Shown here one piece after another: positions 1 through 7,370 of a stretch of 9,680 nucleotides of DNA (the first letter of the stretch is position 1; each line of letters starts with the position of its first letter). The stretch lies in contig CAZXEU010000070.1 of assembly GCA_964639665.1 (NCBI GenBank), positions 1 through 9,680 of the forward strand, read 5' to 3'. The notes beneath the pieces are model-generated. The model made no database searches. It was not told the DNA's origin and saw nothing but the letters and a program-made list of their open reading frames with translations. The position numbers were made by a program, and so were the translations under genes. The DNA is from CAZXEU01 sp964639665. GTDB taxonomy: Bacteria > Bacteroidota > Rhodothermia > Rhodothermales > Bin80.

Positions 1-1
1 C

Positions 2-2134
2 TTGCCTCCGCACGGCGTGGAAATCGACGTCAGCGCGGCAGCGCTGAACTTTCGAGACGTCATGGTGTCGCTGGGACTGCTTCCGTCCATGGCCTATGAG
101 CGATCTGCCATAGGCCGTGATATCGGCATGGAGGCGAGCGGCGTGGTGCGCCGCGCCGGCGCGGAGGCCGGCGAGGTCGAACCGGGTCGCGAAGTGATAT
201 TTGTCGGAGGCGGCTGCATCGCCAACCGCGTCGTGGTCGACAAGTACCGGGTATTTCGCAAGCCTGCGGGCCTCAGCATGGATGAGGCCGGATCCTCGCT
301 GAGCGTCTACGCGACCGCATACTATGCGCTGGTGCATCTGGCCCGGCTGGACAGGGGCCAGCGCGTGCTCATCCACTCGGCCATGGGTGGCGTAGGGCAG
401 GCCGCCATTGCACTCGCAAGGCACGTGGGTGCGGAGATCTATGCCACGGCAGGCAGCGAAGCCAAGCGAGAGCAGCTGCGCGCCATGGGAGTGCGCGCGG
501 CCTTCGATTCGCACAGCGTTGAGTGGTTCGAAGAACTGATGCTGGCAACAGGTGGCGAAGGCGTAGACGTGGTTCTCAATTCCCTGGCCGGGCCTCACGT
601 GCCCCTTTGTCTGCAGGGCCTGCGAGCGGGGGGCTGGCACTGCGAGATAGGCAAGGTCGACATATATTCCGACAGTTCGCTCGACCTGCGCGTATTCCGC
701 AAGAACCTGCGGTTTGTCGCCATCGACATGGATCGCCTGATGGTGGACGATCCGGTCCTTTCGCGCAAGATTTCCGAAGCCTGCATCGAATTGCTCGAAC
801 GCGGGCAGGTGCCGCCGCTACCGGTAACTGCATTCACATACGGGGAGTACGCGACGGCGCTGCGGCTGATGACTGCGGGCCAGCACCAGGGCAAACTGGT
901 GCTGAAGGCACCGCCTTCGCCCACGGAGAGGGACTTCGCCGTGGTTGACCGAAGGCCGTTCCTTGATCCGAACGCCACGTATTTCGTGACCGGTGGGCTG
1001 GGCGGATTCGGACAGCGGCTGCTGCCCTACCTGGTAACGGCCGGAGCCCGTCACCTTACGCTGATGGATCGTGATCCGGAGCGCCGGCGCACAGCCTACT
1101 GGCTGCGCCAGTCCACTACACTGGCATCCATAGGCAAGGACGTGGAAATCGACCTGGTCCAGGGCGACGTGGCAATCGAGGCCGATGTCCGGCGGTGCAT
1201 TGCAAACGTGAAGAAACCGCTGAAAGGGGTCTTTCACCTCGCCGGTACCCTGGACGACAGTTTATTGCCAGACATGACACCCGAGTCCGTCTCCCGCGTA
1301 TTCGCCCCAAAGGCGCATGGAGCTCTGCATCTTCACCGCGCAACGGCCGGGCTGGACCTAGACCACTTCGTGCTGGTTTCGTCCACCACGGCGACATTCG
1401 GCAACGTGGGCCAGGTCAACTACGGCGCAGCCAACGCCTTCCTGGATGGCCTCGCCGCCTACCGGCGCCGGCAGGGTCTGCCGGGCTTTGCCTACAACCT
1501 GGCCGCTGTTGTCGATGCGGGCATGGCCGCACGCAATCTGGGCGTGCTGCGCCTCATGCGGGCTGCCGGCATGCCGCCGGTTAGCAGCTACTTTGCCATT
1601 GCCAATCTCGACTATGCGCTGCGCGCAATGCAAGGCAGCGACCACCTGATCACAGCGCTCTTCAAGCGGGTCCTCTGGAGCGTGGACTCCGACGACTACA
1701 TGCGCACAGGTCGCGCGATCAGTAATCAGGATGCGTTTAGTGCGGGTGCTGACGAGCAGCTGACGGTCGAGGGCATTATGATGCAGATTGCTGCGAAGGT
1801 CGCGGAACTCTGCGGCCACGATGAAGGCGGCGCGGACGAGCCGCTCTCCAGTTTTGGACTCAACTCCATCTCTGTTGCCGAATTGGGTGCATTCATCCAG
1901 AGCGAATTCAATTACCAGGCCAGTGCGCTCGAGCTCATGACTACGGCGTCTTGCCAGTCGCTGGCGCATGCCATCGTCTATGGGGCCAAGACCGAAGAGG
2001 AGGCAGAGGCAGACACTGAAGGCAACGGACAGGCCAGTGCTCGCATCGCCGCTGCGCGACGTACGCAGCGCAAGCCCTCCGCGTTTGCCTGCGCCCCGCA
2101 AGACCATTTTCCGGCCAACGCCCTCTACGGATAG
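2..2134 (+). CDS. Type I polyketide synthase, C-terminal part (ER-KR-ACP), 5' truncated
   Basis: This is the end of a modular or iterative type I PKS (710 residues visible). The frame is open to the window edge and the first codon is TTG inside a conserved ER segment, so the true start lies upstream. Enoylreductase, about residues 1-303: the NFRDVM segment (16-21) and the NADPH loop HSAMGGVGQAA (125-135). Ketoreductase, about 320-570: Rossmann loop TGGLGGFG (330-337) and likely catalytic K437, S461, Y474 and N478. LDD at 417-419 is the usual mark of a B-type KR, predicting a D-configured hydroxyl. Carrier domain, about 588-660: GLNSI at 619-623 with S622 as the phosphopantetheine site; Asn replaces the commoner Asp. 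KS, AT and DH are not visible and are presumed upstream. No thioesterase, condensation or reductase domain follows the ACP; the last 45 residues are polar tail. Release is probably done in trans by the next gene. Together ER and KR imply full beta-carbon reduction, as in lipid-like PKS products. Confidence 0.95.
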   Translation: MPPHGVEIDVSAAALNFRDVMVSLGLLPSMAYERSAIGRDIGMEASGVVRRAGAEAGEVEPGREVIFVGGGCIANRVVVDKYRVFRKPAGLSMDEAGSSLSVYATAYYALVHLARLDRGQRVLIHSAMGGVGQAAIALARHVGAEIYATAGSEAKREQLRAMGVRAAFDSHSVEWFEELMLATGGEGVDVVLNSLAGPHVPLCLQGLRAGGWHCEIGKVDIYSDSSLDLRVFRKNLRFVAIDMDRLMVDDPVLSRKISEACIELLERGQVPPLPVTAFTYGEYATALRLMTAGQHQGKLVLKAPPSPTERDFAVVDRRPFLDPNATYFVTGGLGGFGQRLLPYLVTAGARHLTLMDRDPERRRTAYWLRQSTTLASIGKDVEIDLVQGDVAIEADVRRCIANVKKPLKGVFHLAGTLDDSLLPDMTPESVSRVFAPKAHGALHLHRATAGLDLDHFVLVSSTTATFGNVGQVNYGAANAFLDGLAAYRRRQGLPGFAYNLAAVVDAGMAARNLGVLRLMRAAGMPPVSSYFAIANLDYALRAMQGSDHLITALFKRVLWSVDSDDYMRTGRAISNQDAFSAGADEQLTVEGIMMQIAAKVAELCGHDEGGADEPLSSFGLNSISVAELGAFIQSEFNYQASALELMTTASCQSLAHAIVYGAKTEEEAEADTEGNGQASARIAAARRTQRKPSAFACAPQDHFPANALYG

Positions 2135-2180
2135 AGCACGGCATACGACCGATACAATTGACCTGGCAGGTTAGCGCCTC

Positions 2181-4676
2181 ATGACCGACGCACCCACAAA
2201 GAGCAGTGCAATACCTCCGCTTGCCGGCCGGCTTCCGCCGCAATGCCAAAAGGACTTGCGGGCGATGCGCGGATTCATTCATGCGACGAAGGCGCATGAA
2301 ACGGCCGCTGATGCCACAGCGCCAGACCAATTCCGGGAGGTCCTGCTTACCGGTGCGACGGGTTTCGTCGGGCGTTTCATGCTCCGGGAGCTCCTTGAGC
2401 AGGACGATAACCTGGTGGTGCATTGCCTGGTACGGACCAAAGACGCCGACCAGGGACTCGAACGTCTGCGCGACGCGCTGACCGCAGCTGAAATCTGGCA
2501 GGAGGAGTATGCCCGGCGCATTTGCATCGTTGCCGGCGACATGACCCGGGAGCGCTTCGGGCTCCCGCGTGATGAATTCGACCGTCTCTGTGCGTGCATC
2601 GACGCGGTATATCACCTGGCCGCCAGAGTGAGCCTCGTCCTGTCCTACAACGATAGCCGCGAGCCCAACGTGCTCGGTCTTCGCTCGCTGCTCCGCCTGT
2701 GCCTGAGCACCCGTCTGAAGCACTTCTTCCATGCCTCTACGCTGGGCATTTTCCCCGAGTATTTCTGCGATTTTGCCCGGGAGTTCAGCCAAAGCTACAT
2801 CGGTGACCAGGCGCAGCCCGACCTCGGACAAATGAAAAGGATGTTTCCGCTTGGAGCCATGGGATATTCCTGGAGCAAGCTCGTCGCGGAGCAAGCCTTG
2901 CTATACGCCATAGCCGCTGGCCTTCCCGGTGCCATCATCCGCCTGCCCCTGATGGGGCCTGCGAGCACCGGCTACACGCAGATGAACAGCTTTCCGGCGC
3001 GACTGCTCGCAGCCGCCACGCAGCTTGAAAAGATTCCGAAGGGACTAACCATTCAACGCAATCCCGAGCCGGCAGATGTCGTCAGCGAAATATTCGTCGC
3101 AATTTCCCTGAACGCGGACCGGCGGTTTACAATCTACAACTGTTGTGATCCGAAGCCGCCCCACGACGACGTCGAACTTGCCGATTTCGGTCTGTTTTGG
3201 CAAACCGTCTCCTATGATTCCTTTCGGCGCTCGTGCCAGGCCCTTGGCAACCGGTCTCCGCTGTATGGACAGTGGGTGCTGCTTGATCACTTCGCACCTT
3301 ACTGGTTTGACGAAGACCAGCGTGATCGATCGCTTCCGATCAGCGACCGCGCCATCCGGCAGGACTGCCCGCGCGCCATCAAGTGGCCGGCATTGCTGAT
3401 AAAGCACGCCCGGTCCTTCGGCTGGATTCGGCGTCACAGCGAAGAATGGCCCTTCCCGGTCCCACGAGGCCGCCTCGACTTCGAGGGCCTCATGGCTCAG
3501 GCAAGGCGCTACGCCGAGCGCATGTCCGTGCCCTTCTCGAAGACGTACCCAGAGTGGCTGCAAGCTGGGCTGAAGCAGCTCGTCGATGCGCTGAAGTCCC
3601 CCGACGCCGGCGTGGTTCAGTCCCGGCTCGTACTTATCAACTACCGGCTTACGCGCTCGCTTCGCGACACCGCGATGCTTGCCCAAGAGCGGCAGAAGCA
3701 CCCTGATATTGACCGGCAAGAAGTCACACAGCCCGTTTTCATCGTCGGCATCAACCGTACGGGAACCACGTTCCTGCAGCGCCTCCTGGCACGGGATCCC
3801 AAGTTCTGGACCCTGCGACGCTACGAAACCACGCAACCCGTTCTGGCCTCTGGGGCCTACGCTACCGTCGCGGGCACCGCCGAAGATCCCCGCCGCGCGT
3901 ACGGGGAGGAGTTGATGGACGCTACGAAGTTCGCAGACACGCTGGCCGGCCTGCATCGCGTCGACCCTGACGAGCCGGAAGAAGACGTAATGCTTTTTTG
4001 GCTTGCCTTCAAGGCCTGGACGTACACGGTTGCCTACTACGTACCAGAATACGGCCGCTGGCTTGCAGATGCCGGATCGCGTGATGCCTATGCGCACCAC
4101 CGACGGGTCATGCAGCACTTTACATGGCAGCGACGTCAGCGAGATGACCGTCGTCGGATGACCTGGCTGCTCAAGATGCCGTTCCATCTGATGGAGCTGG
4201 AGGCACTCCTGGAAGCATATCCCGACGCCCTGTTCATCCAAACGCACCGGGACCCGGCGGACTTCATGGGGTCGTGGAACAGTATGGTGGAGCGTATACG
4301 CTCGCTTACCATAGAGCCGCGGCCGCTACACGAAACCGGCGTGGAGCAGCTGGAACAGATGAGCCGGATGCTCAATTACGCGACGCAGTTCAGGGAATCA
4401 CGGCCGGATCTCGAATCGCGGTGGGTAGATGTCCGATTTACTGATCTGGTAGCCGCTCCGGTCGCGGTCGCAAATTCCATCTACGAACAGTTCGGATGGC
4501 ACCTGGATACTGCTGCCAAACGCGCCATGCGAGCCTGGCTGATAGTCCAGGCGGCGCAGCGCCAAAAGGAGCCGCGCCACCGCTACCGTCTTGAGGACTA
4601 CGGCCTGAACGCCGAAACCGTTTACAATGCCTTCTCGCCGTATCGAGAATTCGTCGCGGCCCGCCGCATCATGTAA
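2181..4676 (+). CDS. Thioester-reductase-like SDR fused to PAPS-dependent sulfotransferase
   Basis: 831 residues in two parts. Part one, about 50-430, is an extended SDR of the thioester reductase / male-sterility type (NAD_binding_4). It has the nucleotide loop TGATGFVG (57-64), the VYHLAA strand (143-148), a HAST segment with S186/T187, and the catalytic YSWSK (Y229, K233) within a GYxxSK..AEQ context typical of reductive-release domains. Such domains reduce carrier-bound thioesters to aldehydes or alcohols. Part two, about 432-831, is a complete Sulfotransfer_3-type enzyme: a helical lead-in, the 5'-phosphosulfate loop GINRTGTTF (523-531), EPEEDVMLFW (598-607), KMPFHL (665-670), and the 3'-phosphate site HRDPADFMGSW (R690, S698). 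It would move sulfate from PAPS to a hydroxyl. The start is well fixed because an in-frame TAG lies at 2172-2174, just before the ATG; no strong Shine-Dalgarno is seen. It lies 46 bp after the PKS on the same strand, probably in one operon. Both activities look intact. Coupling of reduction and sulfation on the PKS product is inferred from fusion and context. Confidence 0.9.
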   Translation: MTDAPTKSSAIPPLAGRLPPQCQKDLRAMRGFIHATKAHETAADATAPDQFREVLLTGATGFVGRFMLRELLEQDDNLVVHCLVRTKDADQGLERLRDALTAAEIWQEEYARRICIVAGDMTRERFGLPRDEFDRLCACIDAVYHLAARVSLVLSYNDSREPNVLGLRSLLRLCLSTRLKHFFHASTLGIFPEYFCDFAREFSQSYIGDQAQPDLGQMKRMFPLGAMGYSWSKLVAEQALLYAIAAGLPGAIIRLPLMGPASTGYTQMNSFPARLLAAATQLEKIPKGLTIQRNPEPADVVSEIFVAISLNADRRFTIYNCCDPKPPHDDVELADFGLFWQTVSYDSFRRSCQALGNRSPLYGQWVLLDHFAPYWFDEDQRDRSLPISDRAIRQDCPRAIKWPALLIKHARSFGWIRRHSEEWPFPVPRGRLDFEGLMAQARRYAERMSVPFSKTYPEWLQAGLKQLVDALKSPDAGVVQSRLVLINYRLTRSLRDTAMLAQERQKHPDIDRQEVTQPVFIVGINRTGTTFLQRLLARDPKFWTLRRYETTQPVLASGAYATVAGTAEDPRRAYGEELMDATKFADTLAGLHRVDPDEPEEDVMLFWLAFKAWTYTVAYYVPEYGRWLADAGSRDAYAHHRRVMQHFTWQRRQRDDRRRMTWLLKMPFHLMELEALLEAYPDALFIQTHRDPADFMGSWNSMVERIRSLTIEPRPLHETGVEQLEQMSRMLNYATQFRESRPDLESRWVDVRFTDLVAAPVAVANSIYEQFGWHLDTAAKRAMRAWLIVQAAQRQKEPRHRYRLEDYGLNAETVYNAFSPYREFVAARRIM

Positions 4677-4765
4677 CCACGCTCAGGATCGATGCATGGG
4701 CCGGTCGCAGGCCCGCGCTCCGGAAGCCCCCGCTTTGGCAAACCCGTCCAGCTTGCTCCCGCGCC

Positions 4766-4770
4766 GGAGA
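4766..4770 (+). promoter_or_regulatory. Ribosome binding site of the NCS2-type permease
   Basis: GGAGA ends 7 bases before the ATG at 4778. It is one of the clearer Shine-Dalgarno sequences in the window and supports that start. The 101-bp gap from the previous gene shows no terminator with a T-run, so read-through from the biosynthetic genes is possible. Confidence 0.55.
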
Positions 4771-4777
4771 TCACGCC

Positions 4778-6553
4778 ATGGATTCAGCCTCTTCGCACAC
4801 AGGTCCCCTTCTGAGCGGCGAGGCGAAGAGCACCCCTCCTGTAAGCGCCATTGTCACCATGGGCGCGAAAATGGCGGTCCTGAGCCTGACCATTACCGTA
4901 CTGATGGTCATTGTGGTAGCCCGGGCTGCAGGCCTGGATCAAGACGAAACGGCCTGGTTCATGTTTGCGTCAGTGCTCGTAACCGGTGCTACATCCGTAA
5001 TGCATGCGTTTCGTTTTGGACGTGTCGGGACGGGACAGATGCTTGTAGCATCGGGCACCGGCGTCTTCATCGCGGTCGCCGTTCAGGCGCTGAGAGCCGG
5101 CGGCCCCGGGCTTCTCGCAGCCCTGGTGGTGGTCTCTGCCCTGTTTCAACTGCTGCTCTCCGTCCGGCTCTCAATCTTGAGACAAATCATGACCGCGAGG
5201 ATCGCAGGCACGCTCATTATGCTTGTCGGCGTCTCGGTCGTGCCGACCATCCTGCACCTGATCAATGACCTGCCGCAGGGAGATGGCCCGCTTGGAGCCC
5301 GGCTGAGCGCGCTGGCCACGGTCTTCGCAATTGTCGCATTGATGCCATTCTCACGGGGGGCTCTGCGACAGTGGATGCCGGTCGTGGGCATAGGGACGGG
5401 CGCGGTTGTAGGCGCCTTTTTTGGACTCTACGACGTGGCGCGCGTGGCGCAGGCATCCTGGGTGGGCCTCCCCCGGCTGACCTGGCCGGGCTTCAATCCT
5501 GGTTTCGACCATGCGTTCTGGGCACTGCTCCCCGGCTTTCTGTTGGCAACGCTGATCATTTCCCTGCGCGGCATCAGCACCGCCGTGGCAGTCATGCGCC
5601 TCTCGCAGCCTGCATCGAAATCCGTCGACTTCCGGCTGGTTCAGAATGCCGTAACCACGGAAGGCATCGGCAATCTTGCGGCCGGTCTGGCGGGAGCACT
5701 GCCTGGCCTGGCGATGCTGTCAAATGCCTCGTTTTCCAAGACCTCAAGAATAAAATCCCGCCACATCGGTACCGCCGCCGGCATCATGGTCGTTGTCCTG
5801 GCATTCTCCCCCAAGGCACTGGCCCTTGTAGCCTCCATCCCTGGCCCCGTGTTTGGGGCATATATCCTTCTGGCGATGGGAATTCTTTTCCTGATTGGCG
5901 CAAGGATGGTGGCCAAGGACGGCCTGGACCGCCAGGGCGGGCTGATCGTGGGAGTCTCCGTTTTAGTAGGCATCGGCGTTCAGGTCAACCTGATCGCACC
6001 AGGCTTCTTCGCCTCGTTCATGGAAGGTGCGCTCGACAACGCGATGACCACGGGCGGGCTGTGCGCCATGATGCTGACCGGAGCCGTCCATCTCACGTAC
6101 TCCCGTGCCCGAAAGCTCGAAATGACGCTCGAATTGGAAGGGCTGGGAAGGCTGCAGGAATTCCTTCGCGGTTTTGCATCGAAGGGCAAGTGGGACGAAG
6201 CGACGACCAGGCGCCTGGAGGCTGTCGGCGAGGAGGTTCTGCTGACCCTGCTGAAACGCCACGGCGAGGGCGCCGATAGCAGGCGCCGGCGCTTGCGGCT
6301 CCTGGCCAGAAAAGCGCGTGGCGGCGCCGCGCTGGAATTCATCTCCGTAGTCGACGCCGAAGAGAATCTGGAAGACCAGGTTGCGCTATTGAGCAGCCAG
6401 ATCGACGTGGACCTGCTTGAGGCAGAAGTATCGCTCAGAATCCTGCGGCACCTGGCGGCTTCGGTGCGTCACCAACAGTTCCACGGAGCGGATATAATCA
6501 CCGTGCGCATAGACGTGACCAAGGACTCAAGGCGAACGCCAGGGACGCCATAG
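4778..6553 (+). CDS. NCS2/UraA-fold permease with C-terminal GHKL-like domain
   Basis: 591 residues. Residues about 30-445 form a polytopic inner-membrane protein with roughly 12-14 hydrophobic segments. EGIGNLAAGLAGALPG (295-310) matches the glycine-rich helix of xanthine/uracil permeases (NCS2/NAT, SLC23), and the order of segments fits that fold, so purine or pyrimidine uptake driven by an ion gradient is the family expectation. The NAT signature is degenerate: at 315-324 SNASFSKTSR stands where QNxGxxxxTG is usual, so the substrate cannot be taken as a standard nucleobase. After the last membrane segment comes a soluble region of about 145 residues. Residues 474-580 resemble an anti-sigma/GHKL ATPase fold: an N-box-like GEEVLLT (484-490, Thr for Asn), a D526 strand, and a final helix-strand LRILRHLAASV...ITVRID. 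The glycine boxes are missing, so nucleotide binding is doubtful. It lies 101 bp after the sulfotransferase gene; a functional link is possible but unproven. A relation to SLC26/SulP carriers, which share the fold, is less likely. Confidence 0.85.
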   Translation: MDSASSHTGPLLSGEAKSTPPVSAIVTMGAKMAVLSLTITVLMVIVVARAAGLDQDETAWFMFASVLVTGATSVMHAFRFGRVGTGQMLVASGTGVFIAVAVQALRAGGPGLLAALVVVSALFQLLLSVRLSILRQIMTARIAGTLIMLVGVSVVPTILHLINDLPQGDGPLGARLSALATVFAIVALMPFSRGALRQWMPVVGIGTGAVVGAFFGLYDVARVAQASWVGLPRLTWPGFNPGFDHAFWALLPGFLLATLIISLRGISTAVAVMRLSQPASKSVDFRLVQNAVTTEGIGNLAAGLAGALPGLAMLSNASFSKTSRIKSRHIGTAAGIMVVVLAFSPKALALVASIPGPVFGAYILLAMGILFLIGARMVAKDGLDRQGGLIVGVSVLVGIGVQVNLIAPGFFASFMEGALDNAMTTGGLCAMMLTGAVHLTYSRARKLEMTLELEGLGRLQEFLRGFASKGKWDEATTRRLEAVGEEVLLTLLKRHGEGADSRRRRLRLLARKARGGAALEFISVVDAEENLEDQVALLSSQIDVDLLEAEVSLRILRHLAASVRHQQFHGADIITVRIDVTKDSRRTPGTP

Positions 6554-6776
6554 TACTTGCCGAGCACCTGCAAGCCTCCCGGAGCCGCGCAGCTAGTTCG
6601 CTGGTGCCGGCGACCGCAGGACGCGGTGGCATCCGAGCCTTGGGCCACACGCGACCTCCGATCCCCGGCCAAGCGATGTGACCTTCGCGTGATCGGCGGC
6701 CATAGTGTGGCAAGTGCGTTTCGCAAGGCTGCATGCCGGCCACCAGCATGGCGATTCCGACAGGCGGTAAGGATCT

Positions 6777-7037
6777 GTGCAGCACATTCCATGCTCGCTG
6801 TTACTACTCCAGGAAGAGCTCCGACTCTTCGCAGGAATACTTTGTGAGCATCAGGAAGCCCCTCATGATGCGGATTACAACCTCGCGCAGCGGATTTCTC
6901 GCAACTACGTCAACGAGCTTATTGAATTGACGGGGCATGCCTTCGCGATTGGACGGACGGTCGAAGGGGCCCCGCAAGCAGACATGTACGTCACGGGCTT
7001 GCTGATGGTGAATAGCCTGCAGGGTGGAGGAAGATAA
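6777..7037 (+). CDS. Possible small hypothetical protein
   Basis: 86 codons from GTG, with an in-frame TAA at 6768-6770 just upstream and AAGGA (6769-6773) only 3 bases before the start, which is too close to be a good Shine-Dalgarno. The predicted protein has a plausible soluble, partly helical central stretch (DYNLAQRISRNYVNELIEL) and ends in a glycine-rich tail. No family is recognised, no signal peptide is clear, and third-position GC looks lower than in the neighbouring genes. It could be a real small gene, the remnant of a larger one, or chance. An overlapping frame on the opposite strand (6804-7076) is equally open, which weakens the case. Confidence 0.25.
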   Translation: MQHIPCSLLLLQEELRLFAGILCEHQEAPHDADYNLAQRISRNYVNELIELTGHAFAIGRTVEGAPQADMYVTGLLMVNSLQGGGR

Positions 7038-7090
7038 TCCACGAATCGACGGGCGCTCGGCGCGACGCATTGCCAACTCCTATTCCAGCC

Positions 7091-7187
7091 CGGCGCGCCG
7101 CTGAAGCAGCATCTCCCGGCGGCAGGGCCCTGCCCGCCTCCAAGACGATAGCCGCGTTCCAGGTGAAGGCCTCGCAACGGGCCCGTT
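7091..7187. repeat. Cluster of three perfect GC-rich palindromes
   Basis: Three self-complementary blocks lie within 97 bp: CGGCGCGCCG (7091-7100), GGCAGGGCCCTGCC (7121-7134) and AACGGGCCCGTT (7176-7187). The middle one extends outward to GGCGG (7118-7122) paired with CCGCC (7134-7138) if one C is bulged. The last two share the core GGGCCC. They lie in the non-coding gap before the amidohydrolase. They may be protein-binding sites or fold in RNA; none has a T-run, so they are not standard terminators. Palindromes of 10-12 bp arise by chance in GC-rich DNA, and only the clustering is notable. Confidence 0.5.
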
Positions 7188-7241
7188 CTGACACAGCATT
7201 GCAGTGTTCACCTCGCGATCCTACTAGCCACGGACCCGGAT

Positions 7242-7260
7242 TGTACCGCCGTCAGGTACA
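7242..7260. promoter_or_regulatory. Operator-like inverted repeat upstream of the amidohydrolase
   Basis: TGTACC and GGTACA form perfect 6-bp arms around a 7-base centre, about 110 bp before the amidohydrolase ATG. The size and symmetry fit a dimeric repressor or activator site, but an inverted repeat of this strength is expected by chance about once or twice in a gap of this length. No known regulator motif is recognised. Confidence 0.25.
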
Positions 7261-7288
7261 TGAGAGGAACGTTGCCGCGCGGGAAAGA

Positions 7289-7325
7289 GTGAAATAAGTT
7301 CTAAATACACTGCAATAATTCGCAC
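7289..7325 (+). promoter_or_regulatory. AT-rich likely promoter region of the amidohydrolase gene
   Basis: A run rich in A and T (including GAAATAAGTTCTAAATACA) breaks the GC-rich surroundings 45-80 bp before the ATG at 7371, as expected for a promoter. A -35-like TTGCCG (7272-7277) lies 17 bp before TAAGTT (7295-7300), a poor match to a -10 box; TAAATA (7302-7307) is another candidate. The Bacteroidota-type TAnnTTTG box is not present. The region rather than an exact box is what can be supported. Confidence 0.35.
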
Positions 7326-7370
7326 TCTTCACGTCACGGCCAGACGGGTCCGCGCAATCCTTCAATTCTC

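Larger units (their letters stand above)
6554..7370 (+). other. 817-bp gap without a convincing gene
   Basis: All frames on both strands were considered. They give only short, compositionally poor reading frames, apart from the 86-codon frame at 6777-7037 listed separately. No tRNA-like T-loop, transposase fragment or T-tailed terminator was found. A hairpin-like pair, ACCGC (6613-6617) with GCGGT (6623-6627), lies about 60 bp after the permease stop but has no T-run. The right half (7085-7320) is rich in palindromes and ends in an AT-rich stretch before the amidohydrolase. The gap could hold decayed coding sequence, a structured RNA or a long regulatory region; the sequence alone does not decide. 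Confidence 0.5.

Noticed and set aside
1358..2107. 249-codon open frame on the minus strand inside the PKS gene
   Set aside because: It overlaps the KR and ACP domains read on the + strand, and its product is arginine- and glycine-rich without recognisable motifs; a shadow of GC-rich coding DNA.
1941..2894. 317-codon minus-strand frame across the PKS/reductase junction
   Set aside because: It lies opposite two well-supported genes, spans their junction and shows no family motif.
3045..4247. 400-codon minus-strand frame opposite the reductase-sulfotransferase gene
   Set aside because: Long only because of GC-rich codon structure on the other strand; the + strand carries clear SDR and sulfotransferase motifs here.
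4718..4769. CTCCGG (4718-4723) could pair with CCGGAG (4764-4769) and hide the permease ribosome binding site
   Set aside because: A 6-bp pair 40 bases apart is expected by chance; no riboswitch-like structure supports it.
4778..6553. Reading the permease as a SulP sulfate carrier supplying the sulfotransferase
   Set aside because: The glycine-rich helix and overall pattern match NCS2 better, and the C-terminal domain does not look like STAS; the sulfate link rests only on position.
7070..7297. 75-codon + strand frame in the gap before the amidohydrolase
   Set aside because: Ala/Arg/Pro-rich composition typical of non-coding GC-rich DNA, no ribosome binding site, and it runs through the palindrome cluster.
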